A stretch of 64,000 nt of DNA from Herbihabitans rhizosphaerae. Its GTDB lineage: Bacteria > Actinomycetota > Actinomycetes > Mycobacteriales > Pseudonocardiaceae. The position numbers and the translations under genes were made by a program. The notes under the pieces were generated by a model that was given only the letters and a program-made list of their open reading frames with translations, did not search any database and was not told the origin of the DNA. Positions 42,394 to 51,740 of the stretch are shown piece by piece (the first letter of the stretch is position 1; each line of letters starts with the position of its first letter). The stretch is taken from the NCBI RefSeq assembly GCF_004216555.1, contig NZ_SGWQ01000001.1, positions 741,126 to 805,125 on the forward strand. Direction: 5' to 3'.

Positions 42394-43170
42394 TCAGCCG
42401 AAGCGGCCGGAGATGTAGTCCTCGGTGGCCTTCTGGCCGGGGTTGGAGAAGATCCTCTCGGTGTCGTCGACCTCGATCAGCCGGCCGGGCTGGCCCACAC
42501 CCGCGAGGTTGAAGAACGCCGTCTGGTCGCTCACCCGTGCCGCCTGCTGCATGTTGTGGGTGACGATGACGATCGTGTAATCCTTCTTCAGCTCACCGAT
42601 CAGGTCCTCGATCGCCAGCGTGGAGATCGGGTCGAGCGCCGAGCACGGCTCGTCCATCAGCAGCACGTCCGGCTGCACGGCAATGGCCCGCGCGATGCAC
42701 AGACGCTGCTGCTGACCACCCGAAAGCCCGCCACCCGGCTTGGTCAGCCGGTCCTTGACCTCGGTCCACAGGTTCGCTCCGCGCAGCGCGCGCTCGGCGA
42801 TCTCGTCGAGCTGGCTCTTGCCCTTCACACCGGCCAGCTTGAGCCCGGCCACCACGTTGTCCCTGATCGACATGGTGGGGAACGGGTTCGGCCGCTGGAA
42901 CACCATGCCGATCGTGCGCCGGACCGACACCGGGTCCACCGACGACGCGTAGATGTCCTCGCCGTCCAGCAGCACCTCGCCGTCGGCCCGCGCACCCGGG
43001 ATGACCTCGTGCATCCGGTTCAGCGACCGCAGCACGGTCGACTTGCCGCAACCCGACGGGCCGATGAACGCGGTGACGTTCCTCGGCGGCACCGCCAGCG
43101 TCACGCCGTCCACGGCGTGGAACTTGCCGTAGAAGAGGTTCAGGTCCTTGATGTCGATCCGCTTTGCCAC
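42394..43170 (-). CDS. pstB: Phosphate ABC transporter ATPase PstB
   Basis: 258 residues. Walker [13 protein letters not shown] near residues 34-45, Q-loop [11 protein letters not shown], signature [14 protein letters not shown] near 148, Walker [14 protein letters not shown] and switch His in [14 protein letters not shown]. It powers high-affinity phosphate import with PstA, PstC and PstS. It is the last gene of pstSCAB, following pstA by 7 bp. Confidence 0.97.
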   Translation of the reverse strand: MAKRIDIKDLNLFYGKFHAVDGVTLAVPPRNVTAFIGPSGCGKSTVLRSLNRMHEVIPGARADGEVLLDGEDIYASSVDPVSVRRTIGMVFQRPNPFPTMSIRDNVVAGLKLAGVKGKSQLDEIAERALRGANLWTEVKDRLTKPGGGLSGGQQQRLCIARAIAVQPDVLLMDEPCSALDPISTLAIEDLIGELKKDYTIVIVTHNMQQAARVSDQTAFFNLAGVGQPGRLIEVDDTERIFSNPGQKATEDYISGRFG

Positions 43171-43177
43171 GGCCGCC

Positions 43178-44080
43178 TCACTTGGTCTTGATCGCCGACA
43201 ACTTGGACACCACGGCGGCGATGAGGTTGAAGATCATGATGACGATGACCAGGGTCAGCGCCGCGCCCCACACGCGCTGTTGCCCAGCCTCCTCCGGGTT
43301 GCCCAACTGGTTGTAGATCAGCAGCGGCAAGGAGGCCATGTTGCCGTCGAAGAGGTTGTAGTTGATCGAGGCGCTGTAACCGACCAGCACCAGCACCGGC
43401 GCGGTCTCGCCCATGATCCGGGCGATGGCCAGCATGACGCCGGTGACGATGCCGGACAGCGCCGTGGGCACCACGACCCGCGTGACCGTCTTCCACTTGG
43501 GAACACCCAGCGCGTAGGACGCCTCGCGCAACTCGTCGGGCACCAGTCGCAGCATCTCCTCCGACGACCGGATCACCACCGGCAGCATCAGCAGCACCAG
43601 CGACAGCGACACCGCGAAGGCGCTCTGTGTGAGACCCGCCGTGGTGATCCACACCGCGAAGATGAACAGCGCGGCCACGATCGACGGGATGCCGGACAGG
43701 ATGTCCACCATGAACGTCGTGATCTTCGCGAGCTTGCCTCGGCCGTACTCGACCAGGTAGATCGCCGCCAGCACACCGATCGGGACGGCGATGACCGCGG
43801 CCACCAGGGCCTGCACCAGAGTGCCGTAGATCGCGTGGTAGACGCCGCCGCCGAACTCCTCCGGGTACATGCCGTTGAGCGAGTTCTGCCACCAGTCCGG
43901 GTTGAGGATCGGCTCGATTCCCTTGGACACCAAGGTGATGATCACCCAGGCCAGCGGAACGATCGCGACCAGGAACGCGAGCGTGACCAGCACGCGCGCC
44001 AATCCGCTCTTGAACCTGCGGCCGCCGCTGACCGCCTGGAACGCCGGCCGCATGGCGGGCTCGTCGAGCGAGGTGGTCAT
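43178..44080 (-). CDS. pstA: Phosphate ABC transporter permease PstA
   Basis: 300 residues from ATG 44080, which shares TGATG with the pstC stop. Six membrane helices with the permease coupling loop [20 protein letters not shown] and [20 protein letters not shown]. Forms the channel with PstC. Longer frames upstream overlap pstC and are not used. Confidence 0.96.
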   Translation of the reverse strand: MTTSLDEPAMRPAFQAVSGGRRFKSGLARVLVTLAFLVAIVPLAWVIITLVSKGIEPILNPDWWQNSLNGMYPEEFGGGVYHAIYGTLVQALVAAVIAVPIGVLAAIYLVEYGRGKLAKITTFMVDILSGIPSIVAALFIFAVWITTAGLTQSAFAVSLSLVLLMLPVVIRSSEEMLRLVPDELREASYALGVPKWKTVTRVVVPTALSGIVTGVMLAIARIMGETAPVLVLVGYSASINYNLFDGNMASLPLLIYNQLGNPEEAGQQRVWGAALTLVIVIMIFNLIAAVVSKLSAIKTK

Positions 44081-45132
44081 CAGGCGGTCTCCTTCGTACC
44101 GGCGATGGTCCGTGCGATCGCGTTCACCACGAACGTGAGCACGAACAGCACCAGGCCGGCGGCGATGTAGGCGCCGGTGGGCAGTGGGTGGCTGAACTCG
44201 CCCGCCGCGGAGGCGATCTTGGACGCGAACGTGAAGCCGCCGTCGAAGATGGTCCACCCGGTCGGGGCCGCGGAACGCAGAATGATGAGCACGGCGACCG
44301 TCTCACCGAGCGCACGGCCGAGGCCGAGCATGGAGCCCGCGATGTAGCCGCTGCGACCGTAGGGCAACACGGTCGTGCGGACCATCTCCCACTTGGTCGC
44401 ACCCAGCGCCAGCGCGCCCTCGATATGCGCCGGCGGGGTGCGCGAGAACGACTCCCGGCTGACCGCGGTGATGATCGGCAGGATCATGATCGCCAGCACC
44501 ACGCCGGCGGTGAAGATCGTGCCGCCGCCCGAGATCTGCACCGAGCCGGTCTTGAAGAACGGCAGGAAGTCCAGCGTGGTGTTCAGCCACTCGGCGATCG
44601 GAACCAGCGCGGGGGCCAGAACCAGGATCCCCCAGATGCCGTAGATGATCGAGGGCACCGCGGCGAGCAGGTCGATCACGTAGGCGAACGCCCGTGCCAC
44701 GGAGCGCGGCGCGTAGTGAGTGAGGAACAGCGCGATGCCCAGTGCGATCGGCATCGCGATGAGCAGTGCGAGCACCGACGAGAGCACCGTGACCTTGAGC
44801 AGGTCCATGATGCCGAACCGCAGGCCGGCGTCGGTGCTGGCCACGAACTCACTGCTGGTGAGGAAGTCGGCCTGGTTCTCCTGCAACGAGGGCAGGGCGC
44901 TGATCAGCAGGAACAGCCCGATCAGGAAGATCAGCGCGACGACGAACAGGCCGGAGCCAACGGCCAAGTTGCGGAAGATCGCGTCACCGCGCTTGGTACT
45001 CGTGCGTCCGGTGGGTGGCATCCCGCCGCCGTCGCTATCTGAATCCGGCATGTCGTCCATCTTGGTAGGGCCGCCCGGGGAACCCCCAGTGGGTGGGCTG
45101 TTCCCCGGGCGGCCGGTGCTCGACGTCGTCAT
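44080..45132 (-). CDS. pstC: Phosphate ABC transporter permease PstC
   Basis: 350 residues. A Pro/Gly-rich cytosolic N-terminus of about 45 residues precedes six membrane helices. The permease motif is [20 protein letters not shown] then [20 protein letters not shown]. It starts 28 bp after the pstS stop. Confidence 0.96.
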   Translation of the reverse strand: MTTSSTGRPGNSPPTGGSPGGPTKMDDMPDSDSDGGGMPPTGRTSTKRGDAIFRNLAVGSGLFVVALIFLIGLFLLISALPSLQENQADFLTSSEFVASTDAGLRFGIMDLLKVTVLSSVLALLIAMPIALGIALFLTHYAPRSVARAFAYVIDLLAAVPSIIYGIWGILVLAPALVPIAEWLNTTLDFLPFFKTGSVQISGGGTIFTAGVVLAIMILPIITAVSRESFSRTPPAHIEGALALGATKWEMVRTTVLPYGRSGYIAGSMLGLGRALGETVAVLIILRSAAPTGWTIFDGGFTFASKIASAAGEFSHPLPTGAYIAAGLVLFVLTFVVNAIARTIAGTKETA

Positions 45133-45160
45133 CGGGCGTGGTCGCGGTCGCGGTGCCGGG

Positions 45161-46303
45161 TCAGGCGATCGCGCCGATGGCGGTCAACAGCTTGGTCTGG
45201 AACGCCTCGGGAACCGGGATGTACCCGTTGTCCTCGAGACCGCGCTGACCGGTGGTGACCGCGGCGGTCAGGAACGCCTTCACGGCCTTGCCCTGAGCCT
45301 GGTCGGTGTACTTCGAGCAGACGATCTCGTAGGCGGCGAGCACCAGCGGGTACGCGCCGGGGGTGGGCGTCGCGTAGATCGACTTCAGGTCGAGCTCGAG
45401 GTCGTTGCCCTGGCCCTTGACCTTGGCGCCCTCGATCGCCTTGCCGGCGCTGGCGGAATTCAGCTCGACGGCCTCGCCGCCACCGCTGTTCACGATCTTG
45501 GCGATCTGCAGCTTGTTCTGCTTGGCGAAGGACCACTCGTTGTAGGTGATCGAGCCCGGCGTCCTGGCGATCGCGGCCGAGGTGTTCTCGTTGCCCTTGG
45601 CGCCCTCGCCGATGCCGCCGTTGAAGACCTTGCCCTTGCCCTTGGTCCAGGTCCCCTTGGACGAGGCCTCCAGGTACTGCTGGAAGTTGTCCGTGGTGCC
45701 GGACTCGTCACTGCGGAAGATCACGGTGATCTTGTCGCCGGGCAGCGTCTTGCCCTGGTTCAGTGCGGCGATGGCCGGGTCGTTCCAGGTGGTGATCTGA
45801 CCGCTGAAGATCTTGCCGAGCACCGAACCGTCCAGCACGAGACCGTCGGCGCCCTTGACGTTGTAGGTGATCGCGATCGGGCCGAACACCGCGGGCAGGT
45901 TCCACGCCGGGGCGCCGTCGCAGCGCGCCGTGGCCTGCTGGACCTCGCCCTTGTCCTTGCTCAGCGGCGAGTCGGATCCGCCGAAGTCGGTCTGCTTGCC
46001 GAGGAACTCCTTGACGCCATTGCCGGAGCCGTTGGAGTTGTAGTCCATCTTCTTGCCGGAGCAGGCGTTCTGGTACGCGACCTGGAATCGGGCGATGGCG
46101 TTGGCCTGCGCCGACGAACCGCTGGCCTTGATCGCCTCCTTCACACCCTCACAGTCCGGCTTGACGCCTGCCGCGTTGCTGTTGCCGGTGCCGCTGGGGC
46201 TGCTGCCGCCAGAGTTGGTGTTCTGGTCGCTACCGCACGCGGAGAGCGCGAGGGCGCCGGCCGCGATCAGGGCGAGCACGGACGCGTGCCGCTTGATCTT
46301 CAC
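45161..46303 (-). CDS. pstS: Phosphate-binding lipoprotein PstS
   Basis: 380 residues from GTG 46303, preceded by GGAGGAAACAC. Signal and lipobox are [17 protein letters not shown]. Phosphate-contact regions are visible: [14 protein letters not shown] near residue 95, [20 protein letters not shown] near 185 and [15 protein letters not shown]. It captures phosphate outside and delivers it to PstCA. A PHO box lies about 105 bp upstream. Confidence 0.96.
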   Translation of the reverse strand: MKIKRHASVLALIAAGALALSACGSDQNTNSGGSSPSGTGNSNAAGVKPDCEGVKEAIKASGSSAQANAIARFQVAYQNACSGKKMDYNSNGSGNGVKEFLGKQTDFGGSDSPLSKDKGEVQQATARCDGAPAWNLPAVFGPIAITYNVKGADGLVLDGSVLGKIFSGQITTWNDPAIAALNQGKTLPGDKITVIFRSDESGTTDNFQQYLEASSKGTWTKGKGKVFNGGIGEGAKGNENTSAAIARTPGSITYNEWSFAKQNKLQIAKIVNSGGGEAVELNSASAGKAIEGAKVKGQGNDLELDLKSIYATPTPGAYPLVLAAYEIVCSKYTDQAQGKAVKAFLTAAVTTGQRGLEDNGYIPVPEAFQTKLLTAIGAIA

Positions 46304-46407
46304 GTGTTTCCTCCAGCTGAGGATTGTCCGGTTTTTGGCGGCACAGTCGGGGGCGCGCCGCTCGCTGCGGACGGTAGGCAACGCTGGTGGACGGATTCCC
46401 GTGTCGA

Positions 46408-46425
46408 GGTGAACGCGAGGTAAAC
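46408..46425 (-). promoter_or_regulatory. PHO box upstream of pstS
   Basis: On the minus strand GTTTACC-tcgc-GTTCACC forms two 7-bp direct repeats with an 11-bp period, the PhoP-binding layout known from Streptomyces. It should place pstSCAB under phosphate-starvation control. Confidence 0.82.
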
Positions 46426-46526
46426 AAGCCACCCTTTGTGGCCAGCGCTACGTCGTTGGGATGAGGCCGTGACCCTGCCGTGTCTTAAGGCATCGCACGG
46501 CGTGACCGAATCGGTTCGGACGGTCC

Positions 46527-47375
46527 TCACCGTGCGTACTGGACATCGGTCTTGACGGTCCGGAATCCGAGCCGGGTGTAGACCGCGACGGCCGGCCCGT
46601 TGTCCGACTCGACGTACAGGATCACCCGCGGGTGGCCGGCGTCCACGAGGTGGCGCAGCCCGACGACGGTAAGCGCCTTGCCGAGCCCGCCGCCCTGCGC
46701 GTCAGGGTGCACGCCGACGACGTACACCTCGCCGGTGCCGTCGGGGTGAACCTTGGTCCAGTGGAAGCCGATCACCCGATCGTGCGCGTCCACCGCGAGG
46801 AAGAACCCGTCCGCGTCGAACCACGGCTCGCGCTGGGCCGCGCGCAGGTCGTCCGCGGTGAGCGCGCCCTGCTCGGGGTGCCAGTCGAAGGCGCGCCGGT
46901 TCACCTCGATCACCGCGTCCTCGTCGGCCCCCGGCGTGAAGGTGCGCACTCGCACGCCGTCCGGCCACGACGGGGTGACCAGCGCAGGTGTCTCGGGTGC
47001 GGCGAAGTCCACCGCCATCTTGAGCAGCTCGCGCACCCGCTGGAGCCCGAACCGCGAGGCCAGCTGTGCCGCGCCGGGATGGTCGCCCTTGGCCCAGAAC
47101 CGCAGCGGCGCGTCGGTGTGCTCGAGCACCGACTCCACCATCCGGGTGCCGACCCCCCGACGGCGGTGATCGGGGTGAACGAACACGTGCGCGATCTGTC
47201 GCCCGAACGCGTCACCTTTCGTGTTCAGGTGCGCGTACCCGAGCACCGCACCGTCATCGGTGACGATCAGATGCTCGCCACCGGTGAACTCGGACAGCTC
47301 GGCGTCCGCACCGAGCACCTGTCGCACACCGTCCACCTGAGCCCAGTCGAGGGCCGTCTCCCACCGCAGTCGCAC
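46527..47375 (-). CDS. mshD: Mycothiol synthase MshD
   Basis: 282 residues from GTG 47375; the frame is open to 47588 inside glnR. Two GNAT domains lie in tandem: the first with HVFVHPDHRRRGVGTRMVES near residue 85, the second with VVGVHPDAQGGGLGKALTVV near 225. The end, RLGFRTVKTDVQYAR, is typical of MshD. It acetylates Cys-GlcN-Ins with acetyl-CoA, the last step of mycothiol synthesis. It lies just downstream of glnR in the same direction. Confidence 0.95.
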   Translation of the reverse strand: MRLRWETALDWAQVDGVRQVLGADAELSEFTGGEHLIVTDDGAVLGYAHLNTKGDAFGRQIAHVFVHPDHRRRGVGTRMVESVLEHTDAPLRFWAKGDHPGAAQLASRFGLQRVRELLKMAVDFAAPETPALVTPSWPDGVRVRTFTPGADEDAVIEVNRRAFDWHPEQGALTADDLRAAQREPWFDADGFFLAVDAHDRVIGFHWTKVHPDGTGEVYVVGVHPDAQGGGLGKALTVVGLRHLVDAGHPRVILYVESDNGPAVAVYTRLGFRTVKTDVQYAR

Positions 47376-47398
47376 AGGGGAGACGCTACGGGAACCGA

Positions 47399-48118
47399 TC
47401 AGGCCTCGACGTGGTCCGGAGCCTCGACCGGCGTGCCCTTGCGCGAGGACTTGGGCGGCGCGACGAACTTGTAGCCGACGTTGCGCACGGTGCCGATGAG
47501 CTGCTCGTGCTCGGGGCCGAGCTTGGCGCGCAGCCGCCGCACGTGCACGTCCACCGTCCGGGTGCCGCCGAAGAAGTCGTAGCCCCACACCTCCTGCAGC
47601 AGCTGCGCCCGGGTGAACACCCGGCCCGCGTGCTGCGCGAGGTACTTGAGCAGCTCGAACTCCTTGTAGGTCAGATCGAGCGGCCGGCCCTTGAGCCTGG
47701 CCATGTAAGTCGCCTCGTCGATCACCAGCTCACCGAGCCGCAGCGCGCCGTCACCACCGGGCACGGCGCCGGTGCGCGAGGTCAGCAGCCGCAGCCGGGC
47801 GTCCACCTCGGCCGGGCCGGCGGTCGGCAGCAGGATCTCGTCCACCCGCCAGTCCGCGGTGACGGCGACCAGTCCGCCCTCGTTCACCACCGCGGCGACC
47901 GGCCCGCTGTCGCCGCCGCTGGACAGCAGCCGGCACAGGCTCTTCGCGGCGGCGAGATCGAGACGGGCGTCAACCAACACCACGTCACGCGCGCCCGCGT
48001 CGAGCAGGGCGGTGACCTCGGGCGGTTGGGTGCGCACGTTGTGCGGCAGGAGCATCAGGGACGGCAGAACTGACCCCGGCTCGGGATCAGCGGTGAGCAG
48101 CAGCAGGTCAAGGCTCAT
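47399..48118 (-). CDS. glnR: Nitrogen regulator GlnR (OmpR-type orphan response regulator)
   Basis: 239 residues from ATG 48118. The opening [20 protein letters not shown] and the receiver with [20 protein letters not shown] are characteristic of actinomycete GlnR. The winged helix begins [20 protein letters not shown] and ends [10 protein letters not shown]. GlnR controls nitrogen assimilation genes and works without a cognate kinase. No histidine kinase gene is adjacent, as expected. Confidence 0.9.
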   Translation of the reverse strand: MSLDLLLLTADPEPGSVLPSLMLLPHNVRTQPPEVTALLDAGARDVVLVDARLDLAAAKSLCRLLSSGGDSGPVAAVVNEGGLVAVTADWRVDEILLPTAGPAEVDARLRLLTSRTGAVPGGDGALRLGELVIDEATYMARLKGRPLDLTYKEFELLKYLAQHAGRVFTRAQLLQEVWGYDFFGGTRTVDVHVRRLRAKLGPEHEQLIGTVRNVGYKFVAPPKSSRKGTPVEAPDHVEA

Positions 48119-48270
48119 CGGAACACCGTCCTCGGTTCGATACGGTCTCCAGGCGCCGTTGCCTGCCGCGTGCCAGCCGGCACGGTTGTCGGGAAGAATA
48201 GCCGGGGCACCCCGGTTATGTCCCCTCTCGTGACGCCAGCGTCACACCAATGTCGTATCGGCTGGTGCAC

Positions 48271-48315
48271 TGGAGGCATGAATCCTGGAGGCATGAATCC
48301 TGGGGGCATGGACCA
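48271..48315. repeat. 15-bp tandem repeat upstream of the LmeA-like gene
   Basis: TGGAGGCATGAATCC is repeated exactly at 48271 and 48286, with a diverged third copy at 48301. Each unit juxtaposes GGAGG and ATG. Confidence 0.85.
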
Positions 48316-48364
48316 TGGCGTAGGACCGAGACACGAGCACGACCCAGGAACGGCGGCGGAATGA
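48278..48364 (+). CDS. Possible 28-aa Met/Gly/His-rich peptide coupled to the LmeA-like gene
   Basis: ATG 48278 opens a frame encoding MNPGGMNPGGMDHGVGPRHE then HDPGTAAE, whose TGA overlaps the next gene's ATG as ATGA. Met- and His-rich composition could bind copper. However, GGAGG lies only one base before the ATG, too close for normal initiation. It may be a coincidental product of the 15-bp repeat. Confidence 0.3.
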   Translation: MNPGGMNPGGMDHGVGPRHEHDPGTAAE

Positions 48365-49269
48365 CCACCCGGACGACTGACGGGACAACCACCGGCAAGC
48401 CCGACGTGCCGCAGCGGCGCCGACGGCGATCCAGCCCGTGGCGCAAGATCGTCATCGCTCTCGTCGTCCTGCTCACCCTCGGCGTCATCGCGGACTTCGC
48501 GGGCGCGGCGATCTTCGAGTACCAGGTGTCCAAGCGCGCCAAGGACCACTTCGGCCTGGTCGACGACCCGTCGGTGACCGTGCACGGCTTCCCGTTCCTC
48601 ACCCAGGCCGCCTCCGGGAAGTACGAGCGGGTCGAAGTTGTTGCCAAGGGTGTGCCCGTGAAGAACCTGCGTGACCTGGAGGTCGAGGCGGAACTGCGCG
48701 ATGTCGACGCGCCGCTGTCCGACCTGATGAACGGTCGCGCCAACGTGAAGGCACGCGAGGTCGAGGGCAAGGTCAAGATCAAGGCGGCGGACGTGAACCT
48801 CGCGGTCGAGGCGAACAAGAGCACCCTGCCGGCCGACATCACCAACCTGCGGATCGAGCCGGTCAGCGAGCGCACCATCCACGGCATCGCGGCCGGTGAG
48901 ACCACCGGTGTGGACGCCGAGGAGCACGCCCGCGCCGCGCTGGAGCCGGAGGACACCAGGGCCGGCGCGGAACTGCGCGGCACCATGAAGCTGGCCGACC
49001 AGGAGACCGAGATCACCGTCTACGTGATCATCTCCCTGGAGGGCGGCCGGATGACGCTGAACCCACAGCACGCCGAGCTGAAGAACGACTTCGGCAGGAT
49101 CGTGCCGAAGGACCTGCTCAAGCAGCAGATCCTGCCCAAGTTCGCGATCAGCCTCGACCCGGGCAACCTGCCGTTCAGGGTCACGCCGACCGCGGTCTCC
49201 GTCGAACCGGGCGCGCTGTCGGTGATCGGCATCGCGCACGACGTCACCCTGGCCGGGTCGGGCAGATGA
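48361..49269 (+). CDS. LmeA-like (DUF2993) envelope protein
   Basis: 302 residues from ATG 48361. A basic cytosolic start, then one membrane helix (KIVIALVVLLTLGVIADFAG), then the DUF2993 domain: VTVHGFPFLTQAASGKYERV and VPVKNLRDLEVEAELRDVDA, with lipid-pocket strands to the end. The mycobacterial member LmeA binds phosphoinositides and affects lipomannan elongation. It overlaps the thioredoxin-like gene by four bases (ATGA). Confidence 0.88.
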   Translation: MTTRTTDGTTTGKPDVPQRRRRRSSPWRKIVIALVVLLTLGVIADFAGAAIFEYQVSKRAKDHFGLVDDPSVTVHGFPFLTQAASGKYERVEVVAKGVPVKNLRDLEVEAELRDVDAPLSDLMNGRANVKAREVEGKVKIKAADVNLAVEANKSTLPADITNLRIEPVSERTIHGIAAGETTGVDAEEHARAALEPEDTRAGAELRGTMKLADQETEITVYVIISLEGGRMTLNPQHAELKNDFGRIVPKDLLKQQILPKFAISLDPGNLPFRVTPTAVSVEPGALSVIGIAHDVTLAGSGR

Positions 49270-49706
49270 CCGGTGTCTGGGTGCTCGTCGGCACGGTGGT
49301 GATCGCCACCGTGGCCGGTCTGGTGTGGCGCGCGAACCAGGGGCGCGTCCGCACAGTGGAGCCGTCCGGGACACCCGGCAAGACCGACGGCGGCCTGCCC
49401 GCCGACGTGCGGGCGGCACTCGACCCGGACGCGCACGTCACGCTCGTGCAGTTGTCCACGACGTTCTGCGCGCCGTGCCGGCACACCCGCGTGCTGCTGT
49501 CCGACCTCGCGGGACGCACGGACGGGCTCGCCCACCACGAGATCGACCTGACGCACAAGCCGGAGTTGGCCGGTGCGCTGCGGGTCAGCCGCACGCCGAC
49601 CACGCTGGCGGTCGCCTCGGACGGTCGCGAACTGCTGCGGATCGGCGGCGTGCCGAAGCGGGACACCCTGCTCGACGCCCTACGCCCCCACCTGTCTCAC
49701 CCATGA
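49266..49706 (+). CDS. Membrane-anchored thioredoxin-like protein
   Basis: 146 residues from ATG 49266. An N-terminal anchor (VWVLVGTVVIATVAGLVW) precedes a thioredoxin fold: VTLVQLSTTFCAPCRHTRVL with redox CAPC near residue 75, and a cis-Pro region RVSRTPTTLAVASDG. Likely acts at the membrane in thiol exchange. It is followed by a long inverted repeat and then the sulfur operon. Confidence 0.88.
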   Translation: MTGVWVLVGTVVIATVAGLVWRANQGRVRTVEPSGTPGKTDGGLPADVRAALDPDAHVTLVQLSTTFCAPCRHTRVLLSDLAGRTDGLAHHEIDLTHKPELAGALRVSRTPTTLAVASDGRELLRIGGVPKRDTLLDALRPHLSHP

Positions 49707-49735
49707 GCGCGCACCACCCACTTACGTGCACCTTC

Positions 49736-49781
49736 TTCATGTTTTGCGTACTTTAGCGGGCTAAAGTACGCAAAACATGAA
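49736..49781. repeat. Long perfect inverted repeat (22-bp arms, 2-nt centre)
   Basis: Left arm 49736-49757 begins TTCATGTTTTGCGTAC and ends TTTAGC. Right arm 49760-49781 is its exact complement, with only GG between. It lies 30 bp beyond the thioredoxin-like gene stop. Such a tight AT-rich hairpin could end transcription both ways or be a dispersed intergenic repeat. Confidence 0.9.
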
Positions 49782-49910
49782 CGGAGCGATCGCTAGGTTT
49801 CGGACACCCGCAGCGGTCGTGCGGCGAGGTCCACAGCGATCCCGACCCTCGATATCTCACGGACTGGACGGAGTGTTCCCAACCCGAGGGATCGCAGTAC
49901 TCTCGCGAAT

Positions 49911-49988
49911 GTGGACGAACTGCTGACGAAACGCCGCGCGGTGGATCTGTGCCGCGTGCGCAGCAGCCTCTGTCGCCTCACCCGCTGA
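49911..49988 (+). CDS. Leaderless cysteine-containing leader peptide of the sulfur operon
   Basis: GTG 49911 encodes 25 residues, MDELLTKRRAVDLCRVRSSL then CRLTR. The RxxVDLCR core is the hallmark of actinobacterial sulfur-gene leader peptides. A -10-like TACTCT at 49898-49903 ends seven bases before the GTG, so the transcript should begin at or beside the start codon. Cysteine-rich leaderless short frames act as cysteine-responsive attenuators in mycobacteria. The stop overlaps a hairpin. It lies about 70 bp before the DUF4395 gene. Confidence 0.8.
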   Translation: MDELLTKRRAVDLCRVRSSLCRLTR

Positions 49989-50009
49989 TCGGGCTCCACT
50001 CGCCCGATC
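49987..50009 (+). promoter_or_regulatory. Candidate attenuation hairpin after the leader peptide
   Basis: GATCGGGC-tccactc-GCCCGATC has a perfect 8-bp stem whose left arm overlaps the leader stop codon. Ribosome stalling at the Cys codons (TGC, TGT) would alter its formation. No T tract follows, so any termination is probably Rho-dependent. Confidence 0.55.
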
Positions 50010-50059
50010 GGACAAGCCCCAATCGGACAACACAGTCATGTCCAGGGTGAGGAGTCGCC

Positions 50060-50503
50060 ATGTCCACCGATCAACCGGTCGACCCGCGCGGGCCGAGGTT
50101 CGCCGCTTGGGTGACCACCGTCGTGCTCGCGGTCGTGCTGGTCACCTCGTGGTGGCCGGTGCTGGCCGCGCAGGCGGTGGTGTTCGCACTCGGCGCGTTC
50201 GTCAGCCTGCGGGTATCGCCGTATTCCGTTCTGTACCGCGCGCTCGTCGCCCCGAGGCTTGGGCCGACCGACGAGCGTGAGGACGCCGCCCCGCTGCGGT
50301 TCGCCCAGGCCGTCGGGTTCGTGTTCGCGTTGGTCGGCACGCTCGGCTACGCGTTCGGCGCCACCACGCTCGGCACCGTGGCCACCGCGTTCGCGCTCGC
50401 CGCCGCGTTCCTGAACGCGGCGTTCGGCTTCTGCCTGGGCTGCGAGACCTATCTGTTGATTCGCCGATTCACGCCAACGAGAGAAATAGGAGCAGCTCGA
50501 TGA
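50060..50503 (+). CDS. DUF4395 membrane protein
   Basis: 147 residues from ATG 50060. About four membrane helices (VTTVVLAVVLVTSWWPVLAA, FALGAFVSLRV, FAQAVGFVFALVGTLGYAFG, TVATAFALAAAFLNAAFGF) and the family's FGFCLGCETYLLIRRF end with paired Cys. Often found beside sulfurtransferases; may carry sulfur species or act in persulfide handling. It overlaps the sulfurtransferase start by four bases. Confidence 0.9.
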   Translation: MSTDQPVDPRGPRFAAWVTTVVLAVVLVTSWWPVLAAQAVVFALGAFVSLRVSPYSVLYRALVAPRLGPTDEREDAAPLRFAQAVGFVFALVGTLGYAFGATTLGTVATAFALAAAFLNAAFGFCLGCETYLLIRRFTPTREIGAAR

Positions 50504-51336
50504 GCCGCGAGAACGTGCTGGTGTCGGCCCAGTGGGCCGAAGAGAACCTTGAGACGCCTGGGGTGGTGCTCGTCGAGGTCGACGAGGACACCAGCGCCTA
50601 CGACAACGGCCACATCCCCGGCGCGGTGAAGATCGACTGGAAGACCGAACTGCAGGACCCGGTCCGCCGCGACTTCGTGGACCGTGCCGGCTTCGAGAAG
50701 CTGTTGTCCGCCAAGGGAATCGGCAACGACGACACGGTGGTCCTGTACGGCGGCAACAACAACTGGTTCGCCGCGTACGCCTACTGGTACTTCAAGCTGT
50801 ACGGCCACGACAAGGTCCAGCTGCTCGACGGCGGCCGCAAGAAGTGGGAGCTGGACGGCCGCCCGCTGTCCGCCGACGCGGTCAGCCGCGAGGAGACCAC
50901 CTACACCGCGCGGGAGCAGGACACGGCGATCCGCGCGTTCCGCGACGAGGTCGTGCAGGCGATCGACGCCAAGAACCTGGTCGACGTGCGCTCGCCGGAC
51001 GAGTTCTCCGGCAAGCTGCTCGCCCCCGCGCACCTGCCGCAGGAGCAGGCGCAGCGTGCCGGCCACATCCCGACCGCGATCAACGTGCCGTGGAGCAAGG
51101 CGGCCAACGAGGACGGCACGTTCCGCTCCGACGAGGAGCTGCGCGAGCTGTACAAGGAGGCCGGTATCGACGAGTCGAAGGCCACCATCGCGTACTGCCG
51201 CATCGGCGAGCGCTCCTCGCACACCTGGTTCGCGCTGCACGAGCTGCTCGGCCACTCCGACGTGAAGAACTACGACGGCTCCTGGACCGAGTACGGCTCG
51301 CTGGTCGGCGTCCCGGTCGAGGTCGGCGCGCACTGA
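50500..51336 (+). CDS. Thiosulfate sulfurtransferase (rhodanese), CysA-type
   Basis: 278 residues from ATG 50500. Two rhodanese domains: the inactive first with DTSAYDNGHIPGAVKIDWKT and VVLYGGNNNWFAAYAYWYFK, and the active second with LVDVRSPDEFSGK and the catalytic loop IAYCRIGERSSHTWFAL (Cys near residue 233). It transfers sulfane sulfur from thiosulfate to a thiophile. It is the central gene of the DUF4395-rhodanese-SseC operon under the cysteine leader. Confidence 0.95.
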   Translation: MSRENVLVSAQWAEENLETPGVVLVEVDEDTSAYDNGHIPGAVKIDWKTELQDPVRRDFVDRAGFEKLLSAKGIGNDDTVVLYGGNNNWFAAYAYWYFKLYGHDKVQLLDGGRKKWELDGRPLSADAVSREETTYTAREQDTAIRAFRDEVVQAIDAKNLVDVRSPDEFSGKLLAPAHLPQEQAQRAGHIPTAINVPWSKAANEDGTFRSDEELRELYKEAGIDESKATIAYCRIGERSSHTWFALHELLGHSDVKNYDGSWTEYGSLVGVPVEVGAH

Positions 51337-51374
51337 GCTTGTCCCCCGAATTCGTTGACACATAAGGAGAAACC

Positions 51375-51680
51375 ATGAGCGGATGCGGTGCACCGGAGCA
51401 GACGGCGACGCTGCCGGCGAACATCGACGCCGGCAAGGAGACCGTGCTGCACGGCAAGGTGCTGGCCGGCGAGACCCCGGTCGGCGGCGCGTACGTGCGG
51501 CTGCTGGACTCCAGCGGGGAGTTCACCGCCGAGGTCGTGACCTCGGCCGACGGTGACTTCCGGTTCTTCGCCGCGCCGGGCGACTGGACGGTGCGCGCGC
51601 TGCACCGTTCCGGCAACGGCGAGACCACGGTGAGCGCGGACGGCCCTGGGCTGCACCAGGTCGCGGTGACCGTCGGCTGA
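51375..51680 (+). CDS. sseC: SseC-like protein (DUF1416)
   Basis: 101 residues from ATG 51375, after ATAAGGAGAAACC. It starts SGCGAPEQTATLPANIDAGK and has a beta-sandwich pattern: KETVLHGKVLAGETPVGGAY, then DSSGEFTAEVVTSADGDFRF. DUF1416/SseC consistently follows CysA-type sulfurtransferases in actinobacteria and is thought to serve sulfur metabolism. The operon ends in a strong terminator 21 bp later. Confidence 0.92.
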   Translation: MSGCGAPEQTATLPANIDAGKETVLHGKVLAGETPVGGAYVRLLDSSGEFTAEVVTSADGDFRFFAAPGDWTVRALHRSGNGETTVSADGPGLHQVAVTVG

Positions 51681-51701
51681 CAACAAGCATCGGGTGAAGG
51701 G

Positions 51702-51740
51702 CCCGGGGTGACGCGAACCGCGTCGCCCCGGGTTTCTTTC
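51702..51740 (+). terminator. Intrinsic terminator of the sulfur operon
   Basis: CCCGGGGTGACGC (51702-51714) pairs with GCGTCGCCCCGGG (51720-51732) with one G-T pair and a 5-nt loop. TTTCTTTC follows: a classical Rho-independent form. Confidence 0.92.

Noticed and set aside
48170..48364. 64-codon protein ending in MNPGGMNPGG
   Set aside because: The upstream part lacks a ribosome site and family match. Only the last 28 codons, with the repeat, are kept as a low-confidence entry.
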